From the NCBI GenBank assembly GCA_004335635.1, contig QAXH01005999.1, positions 954 through 37,943 on the forward strand: a DNA stretch of 36,990 nucleotides, written 5' to 3'. A model generated the notes under the pieces. It had not been told where the DNA came from and searched no databases. It was given only the letters and a program-made list of their open reading frames with translations. This stretch comes from Chloromonas sp. AAM2 (Eukaryota > Chlorophyta > Chlorophyceae > Chlamydomonadales > Chlamydomonadaceae). Positions 1-14,912 of the stretch are shown here, one piece after another. How positions within the stretch are numbered: the first letter of the stretch is position 1; each line of letters opens with the position of its first letter. Made by a program: the position numbers and the translations under genes.

Positions 1-986
1 ACGTATACCCCTGATACTCAGACACCCAGACACCTGGTGCAGGACAGAGGGAGTGGCATGCAATTGCTTGTGATGCCGCACAGACCCAGTATCCCAGCAG
101 TCCGGAGACCAGCGCAAGGACATAGATGGTGCAACGCACAGGGCTTGCGGGGCAGTGACGTATGGCAACGCTGATAGAGGTGTACTCAACGGTCCACACT
201 CACCAGGGTTGTGCAACAAGGGCTGTCAAGAGAGGCTGGGGTAACCCCTCCATTTCCACGATTAAATGGATTAATGCATGGAAAATATCCATGCAAATAA
301 AAAGAACCAGGCATCGTCCACCCGCTATCTTAAAGTGACATGAGATGATTCCATGGTGAACCTGTGAGCATGGCATAGGTGGTGATGATGAACACTGTCA
401 AGACCCAGGCAGGCAGCATTATGTATGCATCACATCTCTTGGAGCTCTTTAAGGCAGTGACCACACTTCATAAGCTGAACCTTATCAATACTGGGCGCTT
501 TGTTCCGTCAGCCCTCCCAAACACTGCAGGAAAGAAAGGCAGCTGGGAGTGTATACAGCCGGAACGTGACGTACTGACCAGGTGGCAAATGAGCACGTGC
601 CACATTCTGCCTTTGCGTCATCTTGTGGCACTGCCTGCATACGCAATGTGGCGCATGCTGTATGCTGGCATGTGTTGGCGCCAAGATTGACGGGCTTTGA
701 AACGGATTATCACACGGCATGTGGTAATGCCTTCGCGGTATTTGCATATGCAAGGCCTTTCAGCCTCTTTGCGCATTCAGGCTTTGTTGGAGGAACATAC
801 AAGTGTCGGCTGCGCGCCGTTCGGTTCTGCAGGCAAGGCGAGCGATCCAGATCTTGCCGCTTGAAGTGCAGGTGGCCCTCGCGGCCAGTCCGCGCGTTTT
901 TCTGGCCTGAAGTCCTTTCAAACCTAACACACGCTAACTGATGCGTCAGTGAGCCCGTACACTAAAACCCCAGTTCGTCTCGCACC
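1..986. other. No supported gene; region upstream of RPT1
   Basis: I see no conserved protein and no exon chain here. Short open frames exist on both strands, but their translations are Cys/His-rich or low-complexity and match nothing I recognise. The last few hundred bases should hold the RPT1 promoter and 5' UTR. I cannot point to a TATA box or other element with confidence. A distant exon of a gene lying outside the window cannot be excluded. Confidence 0.5.
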
Positions 987-5003
<4,017 letters not shown>

Positions 5004-5214
5004 TGCTGGGCTTTGCCTTGGGACGGTCGAAGTCTGGTCGCGCGGTGTGGAAAACACTGCCCTGGCAAGCCGGCCAGCAAGCGGCTCCAAATGGCTGTTG
5101 GCTGGTGCTTGGTTAAGGGACGTGATGGTGCCGATTGCTGTGCGAGATGCTGGATGTAGCCAACAGCTGTGAGGCTGGCAGCGGCAGTCATGCATTTACC
5201 CTGGCGTCAGCCCG

Positions 5215-5219
5215 TGTAA
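5215..5219 (+). terminator. Candidate poly(A) signal TGTAA for RPT1
   Basis: The first TGTAA after the RPT1 stop lies about 210 nt downstream. TGTAA is the usual poly(A) signal of chlorophycean algae. Assignment rests on position and motif only. Confidence 0.4.
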
Positions 5220-7326
5220 CATGCGTTTTCACAGTCCCAGGCGTTTGAAGAGATTGCTGTTATCAGACAAGCTCCCTGTGCCAGCCCCTGGCAAGATCGC
5301 ATGCAAGGCTAAGGGTTGCAAGAAAGCAACGGCTTCCTTTTGTTCCATGATGGCCGACGAGTTGCTGCTGTCACAACTCTGGTCTCATGGTGGGGAGGCC
5401 ACCATGGCAACAATTGCTGCAGCAAAACTGTTGAAATTCCAGTCACCTGGCACGTCTACAGCATTCCAAACTAGGCTGCCATTCTGAGTTCAGTTGCTGA
5501 GATCAGGCAGCATACAACAAGGGCCAAAGAAAAACTGGCTTTGCTTGTTTGGCTGGCTTGCAATCAGTAGTGGTCTGCAAGATTTCCCCCCGGTCAGGGT
5601 TGACAGGCCACAGGCGTTATTTTCACTCTGACGTCAGGCTTTCAACGGTCTGACTCACACACAGCTGAAGATGTGTATCAATGGGCTTTGCAGCATCAGA
5701 CGTGAAGCCAACAGCTAAGAGAGACTGTTGGTAGTCAGACTTGCCCGTCACCAAGGTCATGGATTTCAGTGCCCATCTCGTTTGACACCTATGACAGCTT
5801 CCTGGTGTGGACAGATTTTTGTGACACTCACCAGTGACTGCCGTGGCGCGGGTTACGACTTTGTTCGGCAAGAGCAAGGCCATGGATCGCTGACCACCAG
5901 AACAGGATATTTTGCAAAGATTTATACTAATGTGGCACCTGACTGCCAACCCTTCCTGTCCCACTGCTCAATCTGATTCCTCAGACCAGGACCTACAAAA
6001 AGTTCTTCTGGTGGGCAGGCACACGTAGAAGACTTCTGGGGTACTGGCCGGTCAGATGGTTCACACACCGGTTTGTCTCTTACCCTTGTAGGTCCTGTCT
6101 CTAAGTCCGCTGTCCCAGAATTGCACCCCAAGGCTGACACTTGCTCCCCACACGCGCACTTACATCACCGCTTCCAGAGGTACTCCCAACAACTGGGATT
6201 CTCCCAAGAGGTCGCAGAACTGGCAAATTATATGTTTGGTCTACCTTTCTCAGTCGCTCTGCCGGTGAATTCAATCTGCTTCTCACTTGCATTTTTTTAC
6301 AAGTCTGCATAAAATGGCTAGATGGGCCCGAGAGCCACGCCAATCTGGCTCACTGCGCGCTCAAGACCACTCAAGAATATGTATGCTGTTGTATGCCTGC
6401 TGCATTCCACGATATGACAAGTTGCCATGCAAGCGCAAACCAACATCCGGACCAACAAATTCACGAAGGGGTGGTCATGCGATTCCCACCCACTGCTCAG
6501 CCAGCCTCTAGTAATAGCTGAACTCCGGACTCAAATCAAAAAGTGCGGCCACCAATTCCTAGCCACTGCCAGAACTGCAACACTATCACTGGTCGGACGG
6601 AGTCAACCCGTCCAAGCACATGCAAAGGATGTTGCAACCCGCCAATCGTCACTATCAAGGGAGGCAATGACTCATGCACGTCAACCGACACTATTGTGTT
6701 AGTGTCCAAAGGCACTGGGTGATCAAGAAACAGCCCAGTAGTTGTCGCCGTCATACGGGCAGTTAGGATCTAATGCGCTCTGTCCCTACTTGGTCAAATC
6801 TATTGCATGCACAACTACTAGCCAGTGTACAATCTAACTTGCAAAGAACGAGAAGCCTAAAACGAGCATTATGTGCGGCCTCGGTAAATAGAACAGGTTA
6901 CTCTACAACCAACTCTTCAGGCCAACAGCTTCACTCAAAACTCAGTCGGTCAGTTAACTCTGTTTGAGCAGTGGGCCAGTTGCCAGGCCACTGTATCCAT
7001 CGCATCACGTGGTCAAGATTCTCTCTTGCCGTGTAAATAGCCTACCTCTGTTCAAGTCATATGAATCTGCAGGTTCATCTACGGAATTGTCCAGTCAATG
7101 TCACCCCTTGCGTTGTGAACGCCAAAACTGATCCTTGGGTGCAATAGCAGTTGCGTTTTTTCAAAGGATCGAGTGCATGGGACCAATAGGGAAAGGGAAG
7201 GGCAATGGTTGTGTGCCCTGAAGTCATAAGTCAGCTGCCTACCTGCCCTTGGCAGATACGTAAACCAATTGTTGGTGCACCGCCACATGCAATAGCAAAC
7301 AGATTCCAAGCTGTTCTTCAACGTAT
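5220..7326. other. Long intergenic region without a supported gene; possibly a decayed repeat
   Basis: About 2.1 kb with no recognisable exon chain. The stretch from about 5.6 to 7.0 kb looks less GC-rich than the genes and holds many short near-repeats, for example variants of GTCAGACT/GGTCTGACTCACACAC near 5640-5770. It also has an 11-bp inverted pair, AGGACCTACAA near 5988 and TTGTAGGTCCT near 6087, about 90 nt apart. The texture suggests an old degraded mobile element or repeat, but I see no transposase, reverse transcriptase or clear terminal repeats. The distal part should contain the 3' UTR of the minus-strand gene ending at 7327. Confidence 0.35.
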
Positions 7327-7969
7327 CTAGCACGGTTGCAATTGCAGCCTGCGCCTGACGCTCTCGGACTGCTCCTCAACGTTGGACTGAATGGAGGCCA
7401 AGAGCTGCTCAGCAGCCACACGGTACGGTGGGTGGATGTACATGTAGGCTGCCTGCCACAACATACACCCGACAATCTGCACAACACAGGGCGCGTTAAA
7501 TGTTGGTATAAGTGTAAGCAGGCAGGCCCTGACGACTGGGCTGAAGGACTGGACAGTTGTCTAGTCAGCAACCACCGAGTGGCGCGGCACCAAGAATGGG
7601 CACCAAGCCTACCTGGTCGAGCGTAAACTTGACGGACACAGCAAGCAGCCCGTTCGGGTTCGATGTCATGACGTGTGCGTCCATGAGGCGAAGGAGGCCG
7701 AGGCCTATTGGGGCTGCGATGATCGTTCCAGCTGCTGCCATTTTAGCGCCCCGCGTCCACTCGTATTTGAAGTCATGCTCACTAGCTGTGCTGTCGTTCC
7801 GCCAGTTCATGTACTGTGTAAGGACGTCGCCGAACGCAAAACCGATGGCTGTGGGCAAGGCCTTCGCCACGAGAGGCTGCCTCCTCACGAACTGTTTACT
7901 GCCTGCAAAGGCCAATCTGAGTCCCTTGTGCTGCGCAACAAGCGCCTTGGCGTCCGGGAACCCAGGCAT
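7327..7969 (-). CDS. Mpv17/PMP22-family-like small membrane protein, 2 exons
   Basis: The family consists of small multi-spanning proteins of inner mitochondrial, peroxisomal or plastid membranes, with roles proposed in channel activity and metabolite balance. Exon 1 is 7969 down to 7613 (ATG at 7969), exon 2 is 7476 down to 7327, with a 136-nt GT-AG intron; the product is 168 aa. Family-like features are an N-terminal RRQPLVAKALPTAIGFAFGD block with GD followed by LTQY (about residues 28-52), a second hydrophobic segment AAAGTIIAAPIGLGLLRLMD, and a KFTLDQ motif before a third hydrophobic stretch. The fourth membrane segment with its WPAVQ-type motif, normal in Mpv17, is absent. Instead the tail is charged and Gln-rich. 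Either this is a divergent or shortened member or the 3' end has another exon. If the intron is retained, the frame closes soon after LDQVGLVPI. Family assignment is moderate. Confidence 0.6.
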
Positions 7970-8660
7970 GGCTGGCTAGGATGTTCTAGCTGCCTTGAAA
8001 GCGTGGACAGGAGGTTGAAGTGACCGCGTTTACAGCTTGACGCAAGGCTTGACGAACGCCCTCGTCTTCAGGCAAGCTGTCCTCGTGCTGAGTGGAAAAC
8101 ACTGGGGACGCAGTTGAGCTCCGTGCAGGTTTGTAGCTCACAAACGTGGGTAAGAGAGCGGCACCGACCAAGCTGACTGGTTGAGTAGATGGTGACACCT
8201 GGCGCGTTGACGTCAGTATACGGAACTGTGAGGCGAAACCGCACTCTGCACGTGCAAAACCCTAGCTAACGTGTGGAAAAAAGGGGTGAAAACGAGCGAG
8301 AGGAGTAAGAAGTTTCGCAAACACTAACATTCAGGCCAAGTCAGTGCTGCCATTTGAGCTCACATGAAGTCAGAGGTTTCAGAAGCTTCCACAGAGCAGT
8401 AGACGCGTCCACTCTCCAAGCCCTTGCGGCAACGATTGACCAACAACAAGGCAAGCTGTGAGTTGCAACTGTCTGCGTGGCCATTCGTGCTCCATCTTGG
8501 TCAGCGATCCCATCCCGCTGAGGACGCATGCTGCGGACACTCCCTTCGTGATCTCTCCACTGCGGTGCACCCCTCTGCCAACCCAACTGCTCTGTGACAT
8601 CACAGGCAGTACACCTGGCCCATTCTATTCATCTGCAGCAACACAGACTGTTAACACACT
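7970..8660. other. Divergent intergenic region between Mpv17-like gene and J-protein gene
   Basis: The two genes are transcribed away from each other, with start codons 691 nt apart. The interval must hold both 5' UTRs and promoters, possibly shared. I see no conserved peptide. I do not recognise a clear heat-shock element array, which would have been expected if the J-protein were strongly heat-induced, but I did not scan exhaustively. Confidence 0.4.
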
Positions 8661-11600
8661 ATGGGTGAGTACTAAGCGCTCATGCACGATGTCACATCCA
8701 GACAAAGTCACATATAATTGTGCACATTATACATCCTTCTCTCATTTACCTGCCACCTTTTCACTTCTTACTCGCTCTATTCCACTCATTTCTTTGTGCA
8801 TGCACGTGCTTTCATTATTCCTTACACAAAATTGATATGCACATGCACATGCACATGCACATGCACAAGCGAAAACTGGCATGCTTGTCGAGCTGTCGGC
8901 TCGCGCCTGCACAGAGCCTGATTGACTTTGGTAGTGCAGGCAGGGGTAGGTTGCCAAGCTGAAGCATGCGAGTCAAGTGTGCTGCCTGATCATGCATGCA
9001 ACTCCATTTGTACTGACTCAGCTGACAGGTAGGCAAAGCTTGCTTTCCGATCTTTGCACAGGCCGCGATTACTACAAAATTCTGGGCGTGGGTCGAGAAG
9101 CTGCGCCTGATGAAATGAAGAAAGCATTCAGAAAGGTACACAAAGCCAGCAAGCCCAAGCACGCTCTCCATTGCCTGTCCTTGGATATGTGGGGCAGGTG
9201 AATAATCCATAACCAAACCCCACGATCAGAGTCCAAGGCCCTCCAGGACCAGATCCAGTGACAAGACAAAATGGATTAGATAAACGAATTGATCATTTAA
9301 GTAAAATACATCTAAAAATATCCTATGCACGACAGTCAACAGGTGCTGGGTGGTCTGGGCTGGCCTCAGTGATGATGCTTGTGCAAGCTGATCTCAGCAT
9401 GAGCTCCACATTGCCAGCAACAACTTCACCTACTGTTACGTTGACATGCTGGGCATGGTCTGGTCGCACATGCACATGGCCATGTGTAGCACATGATGCA
9501 CCTGCTTTCAGTTGGCCACCAAGTTCCACCCGGACAAGGTTCGGGGCACGGACAAGGAGAAGGAGGCGGCCGCGGAAAAGTTCAAGGAAGTGGCGGAAGC
9601 TTACGGTAAGCCATGGAGCGAGCAATGCGGGTCTTGCAGCATTCCCTGATGTAATCGATAAATACACATGTAAGAGGAAGGGTGTTGAGATGCACAGCCG
9701 CCAACAGTCAGGCAACCGACTAACTTTTCTGTTGGGCTTGCTGCCCTGTGCTCACTGCAGATGTGCTTTCGGACCCAGAGAAGAAACAGGTAGGCATGCT
9801 TACCGTCCGACATGGCACTGGGGCCATGGGGCAAGGTTGGCACATGGGGCAAGGTTGTGCGAGTGCCTTGGCAGGCAGCTAGGCAGTTGCACTGCGTTCG
9901 TTTGCATGACATGCCTTCTGTACCAATTTCAAACCAGGCATTGCACTGTGGCCATTTGATGACACCCTGTGCCCTGAATATACTAGCCAGGTGTGCTATG
10001 TTTTGTACCAGTGACATTATGGTCCTCTTTACCAGCTGTTTCTAATGCAGCTGTGTCATAGCAGCCTTCCCAAGCTCATGCCTCGCTGAGTCAGCGCCTG
10101 CTTGACCCCCTGCTTGGCCCTGTCTGCTTCAGATTTACGATGCCTATGGCGAGGAGGGGCTCAAGGCGGGACCCCCACCCCCCGGGGCGGGCGGGGCGGA
10201 GGGCATGGGGCCGGGCGGGGCGGGCGGCTTCCGGGGCGGGTACAGGTCAGTCAGGGTGTTGTGGACTTGAACCCGCACGGGCTTTGCATGGCGTGTGGTT
10301 CACTTGTCAACAAACTGCATGGAGATAAGTGGATGTGTTCAGGATGGCATGGATGTGCATAGGGGCTGCTTGGCCTGTTGACCCTACCCATGTTGCCTGT
10401 CCACAGGCCATTGCTGGATCGCCTATCTGATGCCCATGAGGCTCCCTGTGACGTGTTTTCTTATACAACTCCTACTGCATATGCTAACTGGCTTGACCAT
10501 CCACTGAACAAGCTGTATGTGTTGTTTGCCCGACCGGTGCAAACACTTACTGGTGGACCTGGCGTAACACAGCTTCGATTCCAATGCGGTGAGTTGGCTT
10601 GGGATTGGGAGGCTGGGACCCTGCACCCTTGGACGTTCAGACGCGCATCCACACATCTTGCATGTGATTTGGCCGTGTGATATGGTGGTGAACAATAATT
10701 TGGGCACGCTGCAAAATATTATGGTGGTGAAAAGGGCAATGCATGGCCAGCAGTCAGCAGCGCAGAGTTGTGTTCATCAGACGCTGTAGCAAGTAGCTGC
10801 GGTTGAAGCAGCAACGTTCCCAGTCCCTGAGCACAGCGTACGGGCCTGGACAGGAGGCAAAACTAACGTGATTCTACCCAACCCCAGCTGGCGCATGCCT
10901 TGCTGCGTCCTGGCAGCTTGGTGAATAATGTTCCATGTGGTGTGACGACTCGGCAACTCAACTTTAACTATTCCTGTATGGGGCGATACCGGGGCAATAC
11001 TTTCGTTCTGAATGCAACCCAGAAGTGCAGTGCAGTGTCAATCTGACTGAGGACCTAGTTCAGGAAAGTAGCCGGCTCACACCAGCACGCTACACAGGCC
11101 ATTGTTGTGGAACCCGTCGCCACACTGGTTCCAGTGCAGTTGGAAGTTGTCCCAGAACTGGCAAACATCTTTTTTCTGCCTCTTCTGCTACATGCAGCCT
11201 CACATCTCCCATCATATCTGGAGCAGCCAATCACCCAAAGAATGATATTGCTTTGCCTGCCTTTTGCAGGCGCAACGCATATTTGAGCAGCTGTTCGGCA
11301 TGGGCGGAATGGGCGGCATGGGCGGTATGGGTGGTATGCCAGGCATGATGGGAGGCATGGGGGGCATGGGGGGTATGCCGGGCATGATGGGGGGAATGGG
11401 CGGCATGGGCCGGGGCCCGCGTGTGTTTCACCAATCACAGGGCGGGCCCGGGGGCGGCTTCTCCTTTTTCCAAGGCGATGACGATGACATGCATGATGCG
11501 GCTGGCAGCCCTCCCTTTGGCCCTGGCGCCATGCCGTTCGGGTCCCAGCGCGGCCGTGTGCCCAAGGCGCAGGAAGTCGAGCTGCCTCTCTCACTGGAGC

Positions 11601-13166
11601 AGCTGTACACAGGTGAACGGGACTCATCAAGAACTCAACTGTCAAGTTGCCTTAACCCATGAACACACATGCATGGCACCTGCTCATTGGATTGCTTTCA
11701 CCACCGTGCCGAGCTGAGCCGAGCCGCGGTGCTGGTGACAAATCTAGGCTCAAAATGGGGTTTTCGGTCAGGGGCACAGGTCAGGGTGTCACACCAAGGA
11801 CCAAATGCAGATCATTACACGGTCGTGAACCATTTCCGCTTTAGGGGTGCTGATGAGCCACATAGAACCATTGTTGTCAGGAAAGGGGTGGTGGGGGGCA
11901 TGCATGCGTATCAGAAGCCGGTACCTGAGGAAATTCCTGCAGAGGCCTAAGAAGCACTTGCAGTGCTTAAAGAGGTACCTGTGAAGACCTTGGTTGCTAT
12001 ATGTGCTGTGCCTCAGGTGTGAAGAAGAAGCTGCGAGTCACTCGTCAGCTGCTGGATGCGGCCACCAACCAGCCGGTGCCCATACAGGAGGTTCTGGAGC
12101 TGGAGATCAAGCCGGGCTGGAAGAGCGGCACTCGCATCACCTTCGAGGGCAAGGGAGATGAGATGCCGGGAATGTGAGCAGGGGCGAGGGTGTGACACAC
12201 GGGGGTGTAGGTTGCAAAGCAAGAGGCAGCAGGGAGATTGAGGAATGAGACCAGACATGGTTGGAACGACAACCAGATTCGTAAACACATCGTTTTTGTT
12301 TTCGCAGTTGATCATCCCATTTCCGTGAGTGGTGTATTCCAGCACCTGTTTGTTTATCCTGGTGCAAACTGTGTGGTTCGTGTTGCTGGGAATGCAAGGT
12401 ACGATCCTCAAGGTACAGGCTGGTCAGGCTCAAGGTACGATCTTGACAGCTAACTAAACGAGTTTGCATCGTCGCCAAGCAGTTTTTGTTTGGTAGGTGA
12501 TCATTTCATCGGCTTGGGTGGAATGTGCCGTCTGTGTTAGTTCTTGTCTGTCAATCCTCAAGTTATTGTTGCTGCAACCCCCTGTACATGCTGGTTCACG
12601 TGGTGAGAGCTGCCTTTTGACACGGACTGTTGACGTGCAGGCCCGCCCAGGACCTTGTGTTTGTCATTGCCGAGCAACCCCACCCGCGGTTCAAGAGGCA
12701 GGTCAACGACCTGCACACCACTGTCAAGGTGCGGCTTGACATTCTGGCTTAAGTGGCTTGAAAGTGGTATGGTTTCGCTAAATCCCTGTTCAGCGCATCT
12801 TTCTTAGCAATAGATGCCATGCAGTCAACTTCAAGCTGGTACTGCATTAAACCTGTTGCAAACCTAGTCGCCGTGAAGGCCTCTTGTACGAGTAGGTCGA
12901 GTTTGCGCTGTCTGGTGCCTCAGGTGCCTCTGGTGCAAGCGCTGACCGGCGGTACGGTACAAGTACGGCACCTGAACGGCCACACAGTGCCCATTACGCT
13001 GAAGCCTACTGTGCTGCCGGGCAGTGAGTCAGTGGTGGTGGGCGAGGGCATGCCAATCAGCAAGTCGCCGGGGGCAAAGGGTGACCTGCACGTCAAGTTT
13101 GATGTGGAGTTCCCTCGCAGCCTCACTGAAGCACAGAAGAAGGAGATCCGCCGCATTTTTGGTTGA
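8661..13166 (+). CDS. Class II DnaJ/HSP40 co-chaperone (Sis1/DNAJB-like), 10 exons
   Basis: J-proteins stimulate Hsp70 ATPase and deliver clients; this class lacks the zinc finger of DNAJA. Exons: 8661-8664, 9062-9135, 9512-9605, 9761-9789, 10133-10245, 10573-10588, 11270-11612, 12017-12173, 12641-12728 and 12924-13166. All junctions are GT-AG and close in phase to 386 aa. The first exon carries only ATG plus one base. Joined to exon 2 it gives MGRDYYKILGV, the classic start. The J domain is about residues 1-67 with HPD at about 32-34. A Gly/Pro/Phe region (about 78-110) follows, then a Gly-Met repeat region (11297-11410), as in Sis1. The two beta-sandwich C-terminal domains include YTGVKKKLRVTR, the FEGKGDEMPG block, DLVFVIAE and the HLNGH turn, ending at KKEIRRIFG. 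The 16-nt sixth exon codes SFDSNA and is needed to keep frame. The product is probably cytosolic or nuclear. Confidence 0.93.
8837..8866 (+). repeat. Hexanucleotide microsatellite (ATGCAC)5
   Basis: Five perfect copies of ATGCAC lie in intron 1 of the J-protein gene. It is a simple sequence repeat with no coding role, and the copy number is likely polymorphic. Confidence 0.95.
11147..11166 (+). repeat. Copy 1 of a dispersed 20-mer repeat
   Basis: The 20-mer ttgtcccagaactggcaaac is found here, in intron 6 of the J-protein gene, and again exactly at 30987-31006. Both copies are followed by a T-rich run. A 13-nt core, cagaactggcaaa, also occurs at 6215-6227. This is probably the end or a fragment of a dispersed mobile repeat; the family cannot be named. 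Confidence 0.6.
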
Positions 13167-13621
13167 AGCATGAAGCAGGCATTGCACTGCATTGGTCTGC
13201 CGTCCAAGCTGGCAGTGCTTGCAAGTCGAAGAGCTGCACCACCATGACGTACATACCATCCGTCTGGCCTTGACCTTGGCAGAGCCGCTGGAGAGGTCAG
13301 AGCATCCACATTAAGCAGCAGCACACATGCACAGAGAACTCCCTTTTGCTGGGTTTTGGCTGGATTTTGGTCGGAATTCATGTTGATCCACTAAGCGAGC
13401 CATGTATCATTCCACTGCTTTTGCCGTGCATCAAGACATATGTGTGTTGAGTTGCTGAGGCGGCATGCAACTTGATTGAAGCTGGCCTAAGTATATATTG
13501 ACTCAAGTTGGATTGACTGCCAAATGTTTGCTTTGCATTGAATGTAGTACTGGAAGACTAGATGACTAGACTCTAGGAGTACCAGGTAGTAACCAACTCA
13601 TGAATTCCACGCGTTCAAGCA

Positions 13622-13626
13622 TGTAA
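13622..13626 (+). terminator. Candidate poly(A) signal TGTAA for the J-protein gene
   Basis: The first TGTAA downstream of the J-protein stop (13166), implying a 3' UTR of about 460-480 nt. It lies just short of the converging 3' end of the FAM32A-like gene. Confidence 0.45.
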
Positions 13627-13711
13627 ATTTTTGTTGGCATCTACTGCAATTAGGTTTCCCGCACATGGCCTATTAAAGATGAGATAACAAAAAGCAGGCT
13701 CTTGAAATGGT

Positions 13712-13716
13712 TTACA
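13712..13716 (-). terminator. Candidate poly(A) signal TGTAA for the FAM32A-like gene
   Basis: TGTAA on the minus strand (TTACA on the plus strand), about 375 nt downstream of the FAM32A-like stop at 14089. With the plus-strand signal at 13622 it would let the two convergent transcripts end without overlapping much. Confidence 0.45.
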
Positions 13717-14088
13717 ATCGCAGACCTGGAGGAGCAACTCCCCCATCCCATGGCGCGCTAGCAACCGCCACCAACCAGTGTGGAACATTACCTGGCTGGT
13801 CATGCCTGCAAATCAAACTTGCAATTTCCCGGCGCCTGAATGCCTACAGCTGTTCAGTTACGTGTCAAACCTACTGACCTGCTAAGACCAGGCAACTGCA
13901 GAAGCAGGAGCGAAAAGGCATGTGTCAAAGCCACACATGGTCGGATGCATTGTTGAAAATAAATGTTTGGCAGCTGCTCGCACAACGGACAGCCAGAGCA
14001 GATGCGTGGAATGCAAACTTGCATGGTAAATGCAACTGCCAGCGTGCCCCCAGCTGCAAAGCCACAGTTGTGCCTGGCCCATGCACCG

Positions 14089-14823
14089 TTAGCCTGGTCC
14101 CACGCGTGGGATGTCGTGATGCTCCTGCAAAAGCAGTGTGAGATGTAACTGTTTAGCGGGGTACATGCACGTGCCACGACAGGGCACACAAGCCGGAGAC
14201 AAGACTTGGCATGCGCGATCTTAAATGCCGCACACACCAAGTTTCAGCCTGCTGAGTTGCATCTGTGCAGTGAACATGCCTTTCACCATGCCGTGCGTGA
14301 GCCTGGCGCGTGCCTGACGTTGTGCATCATCGCCACTAGCATTATGGAGTCTGTGCTTTTCCTGGCACATGTATGGGCGGGGTGTGCTTTCGACCCTGCC
14401 ATGCAATGGCACTTCATGGAACGTGTGCACATCAAACTGTGTATGGTACTTGTACCATGCTGTGCTCACCGATAGGTTAGCCAGGTAGTCATTGAAGTCC
14501 TTGACACGGTCACGATGCGATTTGCCAGCCAGCTTCTTAAGACGGTCCTTCTCCAGCTGAATCTGGCGAGCTTCAAACCGCTTCTCGGCATCAGTACGCC
14601 GATCCTCCTGCTCAGAGGGTTCCTTTAGCTCATAACCCCTGGTGATGGCCTTGACATCCTTCTCATCGTCTGCCTTGTGCTGCTCCTCGGTCGAATCTGC
14701 TCGAACCATGGCTGAAGAGCTCGCCTCTGTCTTTTTCTTCTTCTTTTTGACGCCACCGGCAGGCTGCAGCGGCGAACCACCTTTAAGCTTCAAGGCGCCA
14801 CCCACGAAGCCGCTGCCGCTCAT
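14089..14823 (-). CDS. FAM32A: FAM32A-like protein, 2 exons
   Basis: A small basic nuclear protein. Human FAM32A is a component of late-stage (step II) spliceosomes, helping 3' splice-site use; the role here is inferred from the family. Exon 1 is 14823 down to 14470 and exon 2 is 14124 down to 14089, separated by a 345-nt GT-AG intron; 129 aa, against about 112 in human. The N-terminus has the family's GGALKLKG block (LKLKG) followed by a run of lysines. The C-terminal half carries FEARQIQLEKDRLKKLAGKS then HRDRVKDFNDYLANLS, matching the family's helical region. The short exon 2 codes EHHDIPRVGPG and stop, the conserved plant/algal-type tail. It lies 89 nt downstream of OST4 on the same strand and converges with the J-protein gene. 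Confidence 0.9.
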
Positions 14824-14912
14824 TGTGTAGTTGGGGAGGTGACCCTAGTTGATGCTCGAAGCTAAGCTGTCCCAACTCGTTGATCAGCAGCTCTGGCTGA
14901 GCCAATGACACA

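Noticed and set aside
5221..5487. Plus-strand frame with CKAKGCKKA-like Cys pair as a zinc-finger gene
   Set aside because: It starts at the likely RPT1 3' end, has only one Cys pair, no exon partners and no recognisable family.
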